Source: Setaria digitata
Lineage: Eukaryota > Nematoda > Chromadorea > Rhabditida > Setariidae
DNA length: 64,000 nt
Reading direction: 5' to 3'
Assembly: GCA_003640385.1 (NCBI GenBank)
Contig: RCAB01000027.1
Location: 1 to 64,000, forward strand
This document shows, one piece after another, positions 26,215 through 38,295 of the stretch. The notes under the pieces were generated by a model. The model saw nothing but the letters and a program-made list of their open reading frames with translations, ran no database searches and had not been told where the DNA came from. Position numbers and translations under genes: made by a program. Each line of letters starts with the position of its first letter. Within the stretch, counting starts at the first letter, position 1.

Positions 26215-26349
26215 ATGGTGGGTAAACCAAATAACAAAATGATAATCATGGCATTGACAACAGTAGCAACGACTATTGCTGCCTACAAAATGGGTGCTAT
26301 GGACTGGATGTTCAAGAAGAATGGGAAAAAGAGTGTCAGTGGGAAGTAA
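26215..26349 (+). CDS. microprotein C: 44-aa single-pass membrane peptide
   Basis: The single-exon ORF runs from ATG at 26215 to TAA at 26347-26349. After a basic start (MVGKPNNK) comes a hydrophobic segment (MIIMALTTVATTIAAY), then KMGAMDWMFKKNGKK and a basic end. It shares A-Y-x-x-G-x-[LM]-D with microproteins A (AYYTGQLD) and B (AYHLGYLD), in the same place relative to the helix, and is followed by a basic tail. Similarity outside that motif is weak, so it is a possible third family member, not a proven one. TATAAAAG is present 14 bases before the ATG, which is too close for a usual TATA box. AATAAA lies at 26501. A downstream ATG (26239) would give a 36-aa form. Confidence 0.5.
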   Translation: MVGKPNNKMIIMALTTVATTIAAYKMGAMDWMFKKNGKKSVSGK

Positions 26350-26500
26350 AAGTCGCATGACTTTATTAGCGAATTCTGCAAAATTATCACAGTGCATGGA
26401 TTACATCAAACAATGATAGAATGACAACTCTGGGGATCATCTGTAAATTCTCTAGGAATTAACTGCATCTTTCAAGTAATCAAGTACACATTTTGCTGGA

Positions 26501-26506
26501 AATAAA
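26501..26506 (+). terminator. poly(A) signal candidate for microprotein C
   Basis: AATAAA occurs about 150 bases after the stop codon of the 26215-26349 ORF on the same strand. It lies just past the 3' end of the convergent sushi-domain gene. Confidence 0.4.
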
Positions 26507-26639
26507 TTATTCGAAAAAGATCTGAACAAACTGATAGAATTATTTTAAGTGATGGCAAGAAGCATGTCTCGTAATTTCAAACTTCTACATCTAATCTCCA
26601 TAAACAAATCAGATCGACTGGCTTATCCCCAATGGCTAG

Positions 26640-28757
26640 CTAGTCGATAGCTAGAATCGAGGGTGCCGTTGTTGTGGCTCCTCTGCGAGTTCCCGCTTTC
26701 AGCAGTTTCGGTAGTAGCGTTGCAGCTTTCTCACTGGAAGCAACGCTCAACGCTTTAGACGTACCGTCTGAGACAGTTGTTGGTGATCGTGTAACTTCCA
26801 CTTCCGCTAATGTTGCTGTTGATTTACTTATCGTAGTCGTATTAACAATGACTATTCCACTTGTAGTTTCTGAAAATCATCCATGCCTCACTGATACTAA
26901 CAACACTAATCATCGCGGTCGAAGTAATTGTACTGATAATCAGTTCGTAAATGTACTCAGAAAACTGTCGGGAAATAATGCTGGGAATACACAGTCTCTA
27001 GAATGTACCGCATAAACGGATGTTGAAGTACGGAGCCGGATATCTACCTCGTTCAGTTCTGAGAGGAATAGATTCGGTTCCGGGGGAAATAGATTCGGCT
27101 GCGGAGGAAACAGATTCACTTCCGTAGAGAACAGCCGAACTGAGTTGTGGAGTTGCAGGTTCACAAAAAGCACTGCTGGACAGTTTCTTGCAGCATCCCA
27201 GCTCCGCGGTCCATTTCCCGTTCACACACATCGCGGATGACACTCCCACAGCTATTTCACTTGTGGGACAGTTCAGCATCGCGACCGTCCCAGACGGGTA
27301 CTTCGCGGTGATTTCTGGCTACAAAATACATTAGTTCATGAGGTACTTCTGCTGAAATGCTAATTACAGATGATTGCAACTGCCGAAATGTCCTTAGAAT
27401 AATTAGTCTAATTATAGAGAAGAATGTTCATTTAATTGGCCTGATAACAAGGAAGAAACTCAATGCAGTATGTGAGATTATTGGATTTGTGTGCAGCGAG
27501 ATTTGCTCGTGCAAATGGCCTCAGAACAGGGAAGTGATACGAGTAGAGAATGGAATATTTGGATTCAGAATCTGCGCATTTTTCAGCAGAACAGAGCAAT
27601 ACCTTCAGAAATGGGTTAGGAATGATTGTGTGAGTGGAAATGAAAAATGATTCAACTATACTGGATGTTCCGCAAAATTTCTTTCTTGCTCATTTAACTG
27701 GAAGACTTTCCTGACGTCATAAAATGATATTGGGAAGTACCACTGAAGTCTTGAAAGTTAATATGAGAATCACAGTAAATATAGAAGTTTTTATAAATGT
27801 TAGAAAGAATACCTAAAGTGGTTGTCTAATAAACTGTGGACTGGAAGAAATTTTCTTCTCAAAGACTTTTTTTTTAACATAGGCGGGAAGTGACAAAATT
27901 TCAGTTCTTTCATGATGGAATAAATTGATGGCTTCTCAAATGACTTGACAGTATCACCAGACATGGAATAAACGATACACAGAACAATGTAAAAATGCTT
28001 ACAGGCATATAAATAACATTGGATTTAGTATTCTGCTGTTCGCAAGTCTTACTCCCCAATGTGCAATTACCTGCAAAGTTTTAAGGTACTGGCAGTTATA
28101 GTTTGAGAGAAAATTATTGAAATGTAAAATAATAGAAATTAAGTCTTAGGTCCATAATCACTAGTGTTGGTATTCTGGCAATACATGAAGCAATTTGTTA
28201 AGGATCGGGAGATCTAGAATTTAGGAAGTACCAGTTGCGCTTGCAGTTTTACCGTTGCATTAAAATTAGAATGATAAGGATGTGACATGAAATGATTACC
28301 AAGTTCATCATTCCAGGTGCCATTTGGCAGACAGAAAACCAGATAAGGGAGTGAGTTTACATATCCGAATTTGCATGCTATAAATGCAACAGTTCCTGGC
28401 GAATGTTTTGCTGCATAATTAGCTTCAATGTATAAAACATTTCCCAAATCTGTTTTTGTAATATTAGGACATGCTGAAATGCAGTGATCTGGTATAGATC
28501 TTACTTGGAAATCTAATTACATAAGTTGGAAGCAGAAAAGAGATTTAAGCAATATTTGAAGCCAATTTTTTAGACAACAAAAAAGATTTCTACATTTAAT
28601 TGGAAGGAAATGCCTAATTTATCATTAAGTTCCATAGAAGGAAATTACTTGAAATGGTAAACCAAAAATTCAACTTACTCCCAGTAGCAATTATTCTTAT
28701 TATAGTAGTTGATAAAAACAGCAAGAGCAAATGGTGACACTCAAGTTGAATTTGCAT
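26640..28757 (-). CDS. secreted protein with two sushi (CCP) domains and a Thr/Ser-rich tail, 273 aa
   Basis: Minus-strand exons are 28757-28679, 28473-28300, 28070-28003, 27318-27048 and 26869-26640. They total 822 bases and every phase closes. Residues 1-26 form a signal peptide with a hydrophobic run LLLLFLSTTIIRIIA. Sushi domain 1 has Cys28, Cys60, Cys74, Trp80 (NGTWNDEL) and Cys87. Domain 2 has Cys94, Cys124, Cys138, Trp143 (NGKWTAEL) and Cys149, with an extra Cys150. Residues 160-273 are rich in Ser, Thr, Ala and Glu, with no membrane segment, so the protein is probably secreted. The 68-base third exon carries the last Cys of domain 1 and the first of domain 2, which is why it is easily missed. 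Sushi domains mediate protein binding, including in complement regulators; in nematodes they occur in surface and secreted proteins. A host-directed role is possible but not shown. An unrelated plus-strand frame overlaps the last exon. Confidence 0.85.
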
Positions 28758-30214
28758 TACTTTTTGTTCCGTGAGGAGATATGAGCAAGGTACAGCGATA
28801 TTTCTTTAATACTAAAATTTTATTTCAATTTTTTGGTTTTTGAAATAAATAAGTCCAATATAACTTCATCTTACAAGTCATATTTGTTAATTGCCAACAT
28901 AGTTTATAATAAGAAAACTGACGTATTGCTTAACAAAATGTTCCTTCATAAGTTACAACATTTGCTTTTAAAAAACGTTTTTTAAAAACCTGGTGTTACT
29001 TCATTTAAAGACTTTGGTTCATACCACGAAATTACAGAGCTATTTAAAATTCAATCCATCATCGCATGCTTTCTCTTTGAACACTAAATTATTATTATTC
29101 CAGTCCTTTAAAGCATGTCTCCCTAAACCTTACTAAATTAAAAAGCAAGTCTCACTATCTTAAGTAACATCATTTTTATCAGTTAGTAGTAATTCAGCTA
29201 ACCGTACTAAGCTACTCAAGTTGAATTTGAAAACTTTGTTTCATCTACCGGACTATGCCAACATATGCTATATGGCGAAGTGCAAGAGAAAAAGCTATGA
29301 GTAGTATGTAAGATGTCGAATTATATGAAGTTGGAGTTCTTTTGTTCAGCAAGCCAGACTTCCTAATTGATCAAATGTAATTAATAAATAATGAGATGAA
29401 AGCAGAAGGGTGGTTGTTGCTTTCATCGCTTTTAATGGGTAAATAATTTAGACCTTGTTTTTATCACAACACTCGCTGAAACACTCTTACCAGCAATTGT
29501 AGTAATCTTTGAGCTTATAAAATATTATTAGATGATAAGTACTGCTCTTATTAGAAAGGAATTCTCATATTTTTGAAAATGATTGGCTGACGATATTACC
29601 ATACAATATCATTAACAGCAGTTGTTATCAGAGATGTTAACAGAAGGTGCATTCCTCGAGAAATGATGAAATATATGTTGACACTGAACAAAGCTTCTAT
29701 TACAACTGCATGAGTGAACGAGTAAGACAAAATGATCCAACTGTACTGTGAATAAAGCTAACTTGCTTTTTTTGAAAAATGTCTGGAACCGGTAAAATCA
29801 ATGCCTGTAGAAAAAATGGCAGATTTATTGGATTGCAAAAATGCGTTGAGAACTTCACTTCCTCAGATTTTTAATTCTGAAGCATTCTTCAGAGAAAGTT
29901 GGAATGCTACAACATATAACCCAGTAAGATTATATCACTAAGATATATCTAATGTGATATCTTTTTAGCCTAGAGTGACTAAATAAAACTTCCCATCAAC
30001 TCCTTGCCACTCATTCCTTTTCCTAAAAAGATGGAAGTTTTATTGAATTGGATGGTTTCGGAAATCTCTGGCTAGGACATTGCGAAGACATATACTTAGT
30101 GACGTATATATATATATATAGTTTGGTTCACAATAAGGCTATTCCTCTGTTTAATTCAAATGTCTTACCATTTCCATAAGTGTGGAAATAAAAAAAGAAA
30201 TTAAGTGTACCGCA
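28758..30214. other. stretch without a recognised gene
   Basis: This is upstream of the sushi-domain gene and should contain its promoter. No exon, RNA gene or repeat is visible. A short TA run lies near 30106-30120, just upstream of the tRNA. Confidence 0.55.
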
Positions 30215-30286
30215 AGCAGCGTGGCGCAGTGGAAGCGTGCTGGGCCCATAACCCAGAGGTCGGTGGATCGAAACCACTCGCTGCTA
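30215..30286 (+). tRNA. initiator tRNA-Met (CAU)
   Basis: A 72-base intronless cloverleaf. The acceptor arm AGCAGCG pairs with CGCTGCT and A is the discriminator base. The D arm holds the A-box-like TGGCGCAGTGGAAG. The anticodon loop is CCCATAA with CAT at 30247-30249, flanked by the three G-C pairs (GGG/CCC) typical of initiators. The T loop is ATCGAAA, not TTCGAAA, also an initiator hallmark. The T stem has one G-T pair. It supplies the start methionine for cytosolic translation. A run of four T for Pol III termination follows at 30298. Confidence 0.97.
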
Positions 30287-30297
30287 TGTCCTCGCTC

Positions 30298-30301
30298 TTT
30301 T
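30298..30301 (+). terminator. Pol III terminator of tRNA-iMet
   Basis: TTTT occurs 12 bases after the tRNA 3' end, the usual minimal RNA polymerase III stop. Confidence 0.7.
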
Positions 30302-31779
30302 GCGGTTATATGGGTTTCTTTTTAAAAGTAAATCCACGTTTTCACAACTTCACATTTCTACAATCCACTTGATGTTTATTATTTATTAACAAACAACTGT
30401 CTGGTTATTTCTGAGGAAATTGTCAATGGATATGGTCAACTTTCCCGGAATTCTTCATAATAATTTATTATGATGAGCGAGGATCAAAACTCATACTGAA
30501 AATAAAACTGTTATTCAGATGCTGTAAGGATGTTGTACGCAGTGTCTGGCTTTAGCTCCTACATAAGAATAAATAAAAATTGCCCAAGTTCTTTCCTAGA
30601 AACTGAATTCTCTTCACGTAGCTTCATTAATGGTGGGATCTCAGTAGTTGAATTTAATAATGGATTAAATCTTTGGGTATAATATTGCTATTAGTTTCAA
30701 CGATTCCCATTGATTAATTCCTAGTATACCACACGAAACATCAAAATAAAATCAAAAGATAATAAAAAATTAATCATACATCCGATACATTTCCCAGGTG
30801 CCATACCTCTAAGAGTAAAATAACAAGAACTGCAGATTTTCAAGAATTGACAAATTTTCATTGAAGAACAGCATCCATGATACTGGTGATCTGTTTCAAC
30901 GGATGTTCTTCAGGAACTATATGACTTTCTTCACATACCCACTTCTTATCAGTATTCTTCAATTTTCTTCCTCGGAGAATATGCCTCTCAAAATAGTATC
31001 AACGTTACATGTAAAGGCCATTCGTAGCTACTACACAACAGTCCATAAGTACTGCACCTTAACTGAAATACAGTAATTATGGACTACTGTGTTAGTGACT
31101 GCGAGTAAGTTTTTAAGTCCTGCCGACTCCCATACACACTTATCTGTGGTTAAAGATGAGAGGATCTTTGGCTGTCTAAAATCCCTGTACTTCTAAATTT
31201 CGATGACAATTTGAAAAATGCACTTGAAGCTTTACAAAAAGTTCCACTTGTTCTCATACTGACCATTTTTTAGCCTTTTTTATGTGGAAGTAAAATCATG
31301 CGAGGTCGAGTTTTCGATGCGTTCAAGATTGGAAGATAGTGATATATGTGAAACATGCCCTTTCTATTCAATCACCAAATCCTCAAATTACTACACATCA
31401 TGAGTAGTGTGTTTTATAAACAAAAACCGAACCAGTCAATAAGCTTTACTCCTGGCTAACGAAGTTGTTAAGAAAAAAATAAAAAAACTTATTCCCTTTG
31501 AAATGACAAAAAGATTATCTTTTTCCCTTAAAATCACTTGATTTGTATCTTTTTCAGCTTCACTTAATTCCATTCAGGAAATCTTCATTATTAAGCAATT
31601 TTTAGCCAGCTGATTGATATCATCCTGGTTGATGACCTTAAATACAACCTACTCGCAGTGAGCGTAACCTGGTCCTTAATCATAACTGAATTAGGATTCA
31701 GTTCGGGAATTGAATTTTGATGCAAAATAATTTTTCCTTGTAAAAATGTTATTCCCTTTCCCTACACTTTTATAGATAG

Positions 31780-31905
31780 ATCTTTTAATACTTTTAATAC
31801 TTTTATAATTTTAATATAATATAATTTAATATAATTTAATTTTTAATATAATAATTTTTAATATAATTAATATAATTTAATTTTAATTTTAATACTTTTA
31901 TAGAA
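31780..31905. repeat. AT-only tandem-like tract
   Basis: Short units such as CTTTTAATA and TATAATTTAATTT recur in this stretch, which has almost no C or G. Confidence 0.75.
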
Positions 31906-32069
31906 TGATCAGCCGAACGCTATACACTCCAGGTTTCTCGCTGAGAAATGCAGAAATTAAAGTTTACATTAAGAACAATTTCAAGTTAGGATAACATTCC
32001 AACGAAATCAAGGATTGGATAAAGTTTACTACTTATGATCTTACGGCTAAAAACAAGGGTTTACCTTTT

Positions 32070-32266
32070 GGTTGGGAAAGTTAAAACTAAATTTACTATA
32101 CCCCGTTATGCGAGGTAAACGAAAACTATGGTTTAAAACTATATTATTATGCATTAAACAAAAGCTANGGTTGGGAAAGTTAAAACTAAATTTACTATAC
32201 CCCGTTATGCGGGGTAAACGAAAACTATGGTTTAAAACTATATTATTATGCATTAAACAAAAGCTA
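32070..32266. repeat. 98-base direct duplication around an N (assembly join)
   Basis: Bases 32070-32167 recur as 32169-32266 with one difference (GCGAGG versus GCGGGG), separated by the single N at 32168. The one-base difference could be an allelic variant or a sequencing error between two contig ends. Confidence 0.9.
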
Positions 32267-33008
32267 ATATTTTGGATGAAATGGAATGTTAGCAATATCT
32301 CATTTGCAGCATTTACTGCAACCGCATACCATACCATTTTAGGATCATATCCTTCAATACTGAAAATCAGCTAAAGCATTATTACAAATATTTAATTTAA
32401 TAAAGAACACTGCCCGTGATTTCAAAAACTTTATAATTTAAAGCTATATTGGAGAGAAGATTCAATGTGAGACTAAGTTAGTGTAAACGATTCAACATGA
32501 ATCATGAATCCAGATTAGAAATAAAGGAGGCGCCCACTAGCGCTTTCCCACTTCTACCCCACAATGTTTGAATTACCCTGCTTTTTTTTATTTGTATGAA
32601 AATTTACATACCTTTCATTGGATAAACAAAGTTTATAAATTTTAAATTCTCTAAAAAGGGAGAAACAGTAAACAGATTTACAGAAGCATAACAAATTATC
32701 AGATCATAAAAAGTGCTACAACAGAGCAGAAATTCGAAAAAATGGTTATGAGATACTATGAATTTCAAATCAAGAAGGTATATTAATGTAAGAAAACCAA
32801 CCCATAAATCTAGGACCAATACAAAAACTTTTATATTCAAGCTCTACAAGTCTTGACAAGATCCTCGAAAATTAAATAATAACGCACAACTGAATTTAAC
32901 CGTAATTTAAAAACTCGAACAAAACTTAAAGCACTCCCCAAAATTGGTGGAAATAACTAACTACACAATGGAAACCGAGAAATTAGAAAAGATAATAAAT
33001 GTATTTCT

Positions 33009-36000
33009 TTAATAAGTGTATTTTAACCTTCGCGGAATGGTAAAACTTTTCACGGTTTCATTTGTCACTTCCTTTCTTCGTTGCTGCAATTCTGCTACAA
33101 CTCGTTGCACTTCTTTAATGGCTATTGCTTTTAGTTCGCCAGTTAATAATTCACCAGATGTATAACGCTAGAAAAAAGTACAGAACATGCTTGGAAGAAA
33201 ATGACATCACAGAATACGAGGGATAAAAAATCACACTTACCTGTCAGTCTCAGAAAAGTTAAAAGAGACATCTGTAAGTCAGGTAAGCGAAAGGCTGCGA
33301 TATTTGAAAAAGTGTAATAAATCCTACTAGTTTCTAGACCATGCAAAAGAATTATCTCTCAAGAGGCTGCACTAGCAAAGATATCTAATATAGATATGCG
33401 ATATGCAGCCTGCAGCGAGAAAAGATTGAGCCTTGGTTTCAGCAAAAGAACCAGCATTAATCAGAGAATGAAGAATAAAAATGTGCAAAACTTTTTGGCT
33501 ATTCAGTATATGAATGATGCCAATATCGTGAAGCTTGGAAGACCATACTATTGACAATTTAAATAAATTGTCGAAAAAATGTTACATTAAAACTTCATAT
33601 CTTATTCTTAAATTTAAAGTTTGAACAAATCAATCTAGAAGAAAACTTACTTCGCGTATGCTTTCTAATTTATCATCATCTTCCATGAAATAACGTAAAA
33701 ACTGAAATGAAATATCGACATCGCAGTTACCGCCATACTTACGATGCTCTTCAATTGTATCACGCCCACCGCTAAAAGCATATTTATTAACCTGAAAGAA
33801 AAAATTTTTAAATGTTTTCAGATAATTGCAGTCAAGTTTAAGGAAGAAATTGCTAGATTCCGTTTCTGATTTTCTCAACGATAGTCAAAATACCTGTTTT
33901 ATCATTGTTACTACCACTAGTATGAAAGAAAACAAACCCATTGAAAAAAAAATTGGCAAATGATATGCACGTTACTCAGTAATCTTCACTTACGGAAAGA
34001 AATTACAAAAAAAAATTTTAAGAGATCAAACAAGAAAAAAAGAACCTTATTTTTTATTTGTTTAGCTGTATCGTCCAAATAAATGCATGTTGTAGCATCA
34101 GATGCAGCCATTTTCCCCTGTGCACCTTGCAAAGCTGGTAAGAACGAGCTATATATCATAGCTGGCTTTGGAAATTTCAATTTCGGTGCAACATCACGAC
34201 ACATTCGAAAATAAGGATCCTGAATATGTTTATGAAACGTATTGAACTCAGAAACAGAAGAGAAGTAATGTAAATATGAGTCTTTCTAGAAGTAAGCAGA
34301 CCTGATCAATTGCACATGGAATGATACATGGGATGTCTCCTCGACCCCCAAATATTGATGGGAAACTAGTGCTGAAGCAGGGAGCTGCTTCAACTGCGGG
34401 AAAAGCTGCTTTGCCCATTGAATCCTCACCGGAAAATCCAAAAATTGACCGCGCTTGATTAAGTGTAACAAGCTTCCATATCTTCACGATGTTTGTATAA
34501 AATGAAGGACTGAAATGTTAGAATAATTTAAATAATAAAACAGCGATGATGAAAATTTCTCATTAAAGGGAATTTTCGAAGTGATAGTCACACCGACACT
34601 TTACAAAATATGAATACAATGCAGTCACCACATATATTCGGTATCCAAGAACATGAAAGTTGTATCAGGAGTAAAACCACATGCAATAATATCTTTCATA
34701 TTCTCGTTTGCCATATGCTTGACTTCATCCAATGCATGGTTTTTCCAAAGAAATTTTTCATCATCTGTTATCTGAAAACTTAATTCACATCTATTCCATT
34801 ATCCGCTCTCATATGATAACGACATAAAGTTCCAGCAATGAGTATGGAAGTACGTATTTCATCGTGCAATAATTTTTGAATAATATCTCTTTACAAGTAC
34901 CAAAATATTTTAAAATATTCATTCATAGCTGGAACGCATTCGGTTCATTTACTAACAATCAAAAACATGCCACGTAAAAGAAATGCCCACATCCAGAAAG
35001 AAAATAATTTTAATTTGTAATTTTAATCCAGAAAGAATATAGACTTACCTGAATGATAAGAGGCACATCAAATACATCTTGCAACCATTTTGTGAAAAGA
35101 AATGGAACAAGATGTCCAAGATGCAAGCTACCACTACTGGGACCTCGGCCAGTGTATAAGAAAAATGGCTTTTTCTGTTCCACACGATCCAAAATTAATG
35201 ACAGGTCACTAAAGGTCATGATTATTAAAATAATAGCAATGATAAAGTAAATAATTCTCCTCTTTACAATCCTTTGTAGAATTTCTCGATACAGTGAATG
35301 AAGAAAAAAGGCAGTGCACGACTAATTTTCGTTTCTTTACCATAATTGATTTTTTAATGAATTCTCCAGCAACGAATTCGAAGTGAATTCCTAATAAACT
35401 AGTCTGTGCAATAGAAGTACCCGAATTTCTTGAATTATTTAGAAAGGAAAAAATTGTTTCCCTTGTTTTCTAGGAGTACGGGGTTACAATTTTTTATGGA
35501 AAGAAAAAATCCAAATGATTAGAGGAACTACTACGATTAGTGCCTGAATATAATCTTTTCAAGTACCTACCGATGGGCAAAAAACAAACCACGTCGCAAC
35601 ATAGGGTGAGCTTTTTGGGCAGTAACTCGTTCGAAGCGACTGATCAAATCTTCTGTTATTTTATAGCACCCGAATTTCACTAAAATTTACATCGAATATA
35701 AAAAAAATCGATTCCTACCGGCAATAAGTATTAAATTTTTAAAAAATATAAATGCTGAATCCATACATCAGTGCATCATAGTGCTTTTTAAAAAAGTGCT
35801 ACTTCAAAAAACCGCACAATTTAAATAAAGTGTCCAAAAATAACAGATTTTTCCAGTATTTAATGTACCAGTAAATGAATAGCTCAATAAATTCTGCAAT
35901 GAAGGGTGAAAAACCAACAAAATATAAGCACACGGCAATTTCACATGCTCCTCCGAATGTCGAAACTGTATCTTCCAATCCTACTATATCTGTTACTTGA

Positions 36001-36319
36001 AATAACCAAGTACAAAAGATTTATGATAAATGGATTGAATAAATGAAATGTTTCTCTGTAAACTCAGAAGTGTAAATGGACTGGAAAAATCCTATTATTT
36101 TCTACAAGCTTTTAATTAATAACGGAGGAAACTTGCCATTTTGAAGAAAGCTGGAATTTTCTGAGCGCTAGCCAAATAGTACTAACCTATTAATTTGTCA
36201 TAGTCAATGCCTTTCTTGTCTATTGCCGTTACAACCCATGGTGTTACCGAGTCACCATCGTCATCTTCCTTCTTCTCTTCCTCAATTGTTGTTTCAGACT
36301 TGAATGAGTCATTTACCAT
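33009..36319 (-). CDS. wars-1: cytosolic tryptophanyl-tRNA synthetase, 408 aa
   Basis: Eight minus-strand exons: 36319-36187, 35679-35571, 35208-35049, 34771-34629, 34509-34302, 34219-34046, 33791-33651 and 33167-33009. They total 1227 bases and all phases close. It charges tRNA-Trp with tryptophan using ATP. It is a class I synthetase of the eukaryotic cytosolic type: [19 protein letters not shown] contains the HIGH-type HLGH at residues 110-113. KMAAS at 287-291 is the KMSKS-type loop (KMSAS in human). [19 protein letters not shown] and [14 protein letters not shown] segments match the family closely. The short acidic N terminus (residues 1-25) replaces the WHEP domain of vertebrate enzymes. 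The C terminus reads [10 protein letters not shown] and IPRRL before the stop. There is no mitochondrial targeting signal. The start is the first ATG in the first exon, in good context. Confidence 0.95.
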
Positions 36320-36560
36320 TATGGTCTCCTGTCCGTACAATAACCAACCTATTTGTCTTAGAGTCTATTCATGTGATTATAACAAGCACAAACATATTAT
36401 ATATTTCTATAAGCAGGACAACGATTATCCGCGGAAGATTGTACTGGTAATCTGTCACGGCTATGCTAGATTATTTCTCAAAATTAAAATTAACCGCTGC
36501 AGGACTCAAAGTGTAAAAAAAATATTCAGGGTAAAATACTACCACAAGCAGGAAATGTAC

Positions 36561-37246
36561 TGAATTCCCCGCAGTTCGGGCAAAGAGGTCTTTTAAAACA
36601 GTCGTCGGTTAGTAACCAATCATTCAACGGAAAAGAAAGGAAAAATGGTCATCATACAACTGTTAACGAAAAATAAAACAGAATTTCGTGATTTCTAGAA
36701 AAGAAGGACTCTACCACAGCTGAAAAACAACTGACTGCTGAAGAACAGTTTAAACAAAGTTTACAAGTAAAAGCTTCCTGATCTTCCAGAAAAGCAGAGG
36801 TCATTCCCTCCAAATACCCACAATTAAAGCTCCACAACCCGGAAACACCATTCTCCCAAGCTCAATAAACTCCAGCAAAAACAAGCCCATCCTCCACACA
36901 ACAGTTGCAACTTTTCTATTCAACTCTGAGCTAGTCCGTATGAAAATTTCCTTCCCATGCGTTCTATTGTCCGTTGAGAAGCATCGTGATATGAATGATA
37001 AGAATGAACCTGGTTGACACATTATTCTTTCGTTCCATTGTCTCTGTCTACTCGGTACATTCTGTTCTTCGGTGATAATCAAACAAAAGGATAGCAGTGT
37101 CCTGAACTCTCGAATACAGTACATGTTGTCAAATTCGAACTGAACCTATCAGTAACATCTGGTTGGTTTCTTGCCTCAATAGTCTTTGCTAATCTCTTGG
37201 AATGATTGCTTTGTATTTCCTTTTTAACTTCCAATTTTTATGTCTT
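36561..37246. repeat. dispersed repeat, long copy
   Basis: Bases 36561-36690 (from the GCAAAGAGGTCTTTT block to AGAATTTCGTGATTTC) match 40765-40895 at roughly 90 percent. The match resumes at 37218-37246 (AACTTCCAATTTTTAT). About 520 bases between them are absent from the other copy. Both copies are in the same orientation. No terminal inverted repeat or transposase is visible, so the element class is unknown. Confidence 0.6.
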
Positions 37247-38295
37247 TCTGCGTTACAAACAAATAGGACAAATGATTATTATATTTGGAAACTGATAATG
37301 TACAGAGAAAGAGGCAGAAATGACATATACGCACATCGAAATGAAAAGTAATAGATGATCTGCGAGAAAATCAAACGGAACGGTAGTTTGAAATTTGAAG
37401 ATGGCTCATCAAGTGACACCTCGTTGAGCCGTACTGTTCGCTTTCGTCACTCAGAAAATCCATCCATCTGTCGAATTTTGATCTTATCAGCAGTATGTGA
37501 TGGAATTAAGAAGCTACGCGACGAACCTCTGCGTCAAGATTCATGAGTGACCTTCACGGATGGAACAGCGTTCATCATTTTGTCCTTCTCTCTGACAGTC
37601 CAAAATTCAGTGAGAAAAGTTTGAACAGATTGTTATCTGTAGTTTGATGCAGTTGGAAATTACTCGGAGACACCGAAGAGGACGATAAGCATCCATTCCT
37701 TCCTTCCTTCCCATTCGACCGTTGACATTATGGCGGTCAATTTCACTCCTCCCTTTCAGTCCTAGCAAAACCCAAATTTGCATATTAGTTATTCCCCACC
37801 AGACGAAAGCATCTCGTCGGTTCAGTATTCTGCATTCTGCAGTACGGCGTTACTGGTTTGCACTAGCATGGGTTCGTTCATTTTCACTTTGGTTTTCTAA
37901 AATCTCTCCTTCGTAACAAACATTAAAACGTTAAAATTCTGATCAAAAATTTCTGTAACTCAATACTCCATTACTAATTAAGATATACCACTTTTAATCA
38001 GTATTTCTTTAGTAATAAAATGAGAAAATAAATGACGATAATTACCGCCATGAGGCAGAACATCTGATTCATTTCGAGGTCTCAAGCTGTTTTAATATTT
38101 GAAATAAAAATTAAAGATAATTTATAAAATAAGATAACAACAATTAAATTACTAATTGGGTGGGTAGATAAACAAAATGGTGGTTTTTAGAGAACAGTGA
38201 AAGTTTTTCTTAACTGCTAATGTATTTCTTCTAAATTCAAATTAGTCGTCAAGAATGTTCGAAAGACATTGCTTGCTAGTATTTAATTTTTCCAG
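37247..38295. other. stretch without a resolved gene, upstream of the zinc-finger exons
   Basis: The first exon of the zinc-finger gene should be here. One candidate is an ATG at 37355 with a phase-1 donor (ACG|GTAGTT) about 28 bases on, which would join in frame to 38296. That support is weak. Two other frames (37355-37546, 37722-37916) have no independent support. Confidence 0.35.

Larger units (their letters stand above)
30302..33008. other. intergenic region without a recognised gene
   Basis: It contains an AT-only stretch around 31780-31905 built of TTTTAATA and TATAATTTAA-type units, and the duplicated assembly join at 32070-32266. A 71-codon frame at 30861-31076 has no splice or homology support. 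The 3' UTR of the tryptophanyl-tRNA synthetase gene lies at the right end. Confidence 0.55.

Noticed and set aside
26674..27015. 113-codon plus-strand open frame
   Set aside because: It overlaps the last exon of the sushi-domain gene, whose minus-strand model closes in phase; the plus reading has no support.
27357..27650. 97-codon plus-strand frame with several Cys
   Set aside because: It lies in an intron of the sushi-domain gene on the other strand. There is no signal peptide, splice site or known cysteine pattern.
32047..32374. Two open frames with a repeated peptide around an X
   Set aside because: They are produced by the duplicated assembly join at 32168.
36801..37124. 107-codon minus-strand frame inside the repeat element
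   Set aside because: It does not resemble a transposase or any known protein and is absent from the other copy of the repeat.
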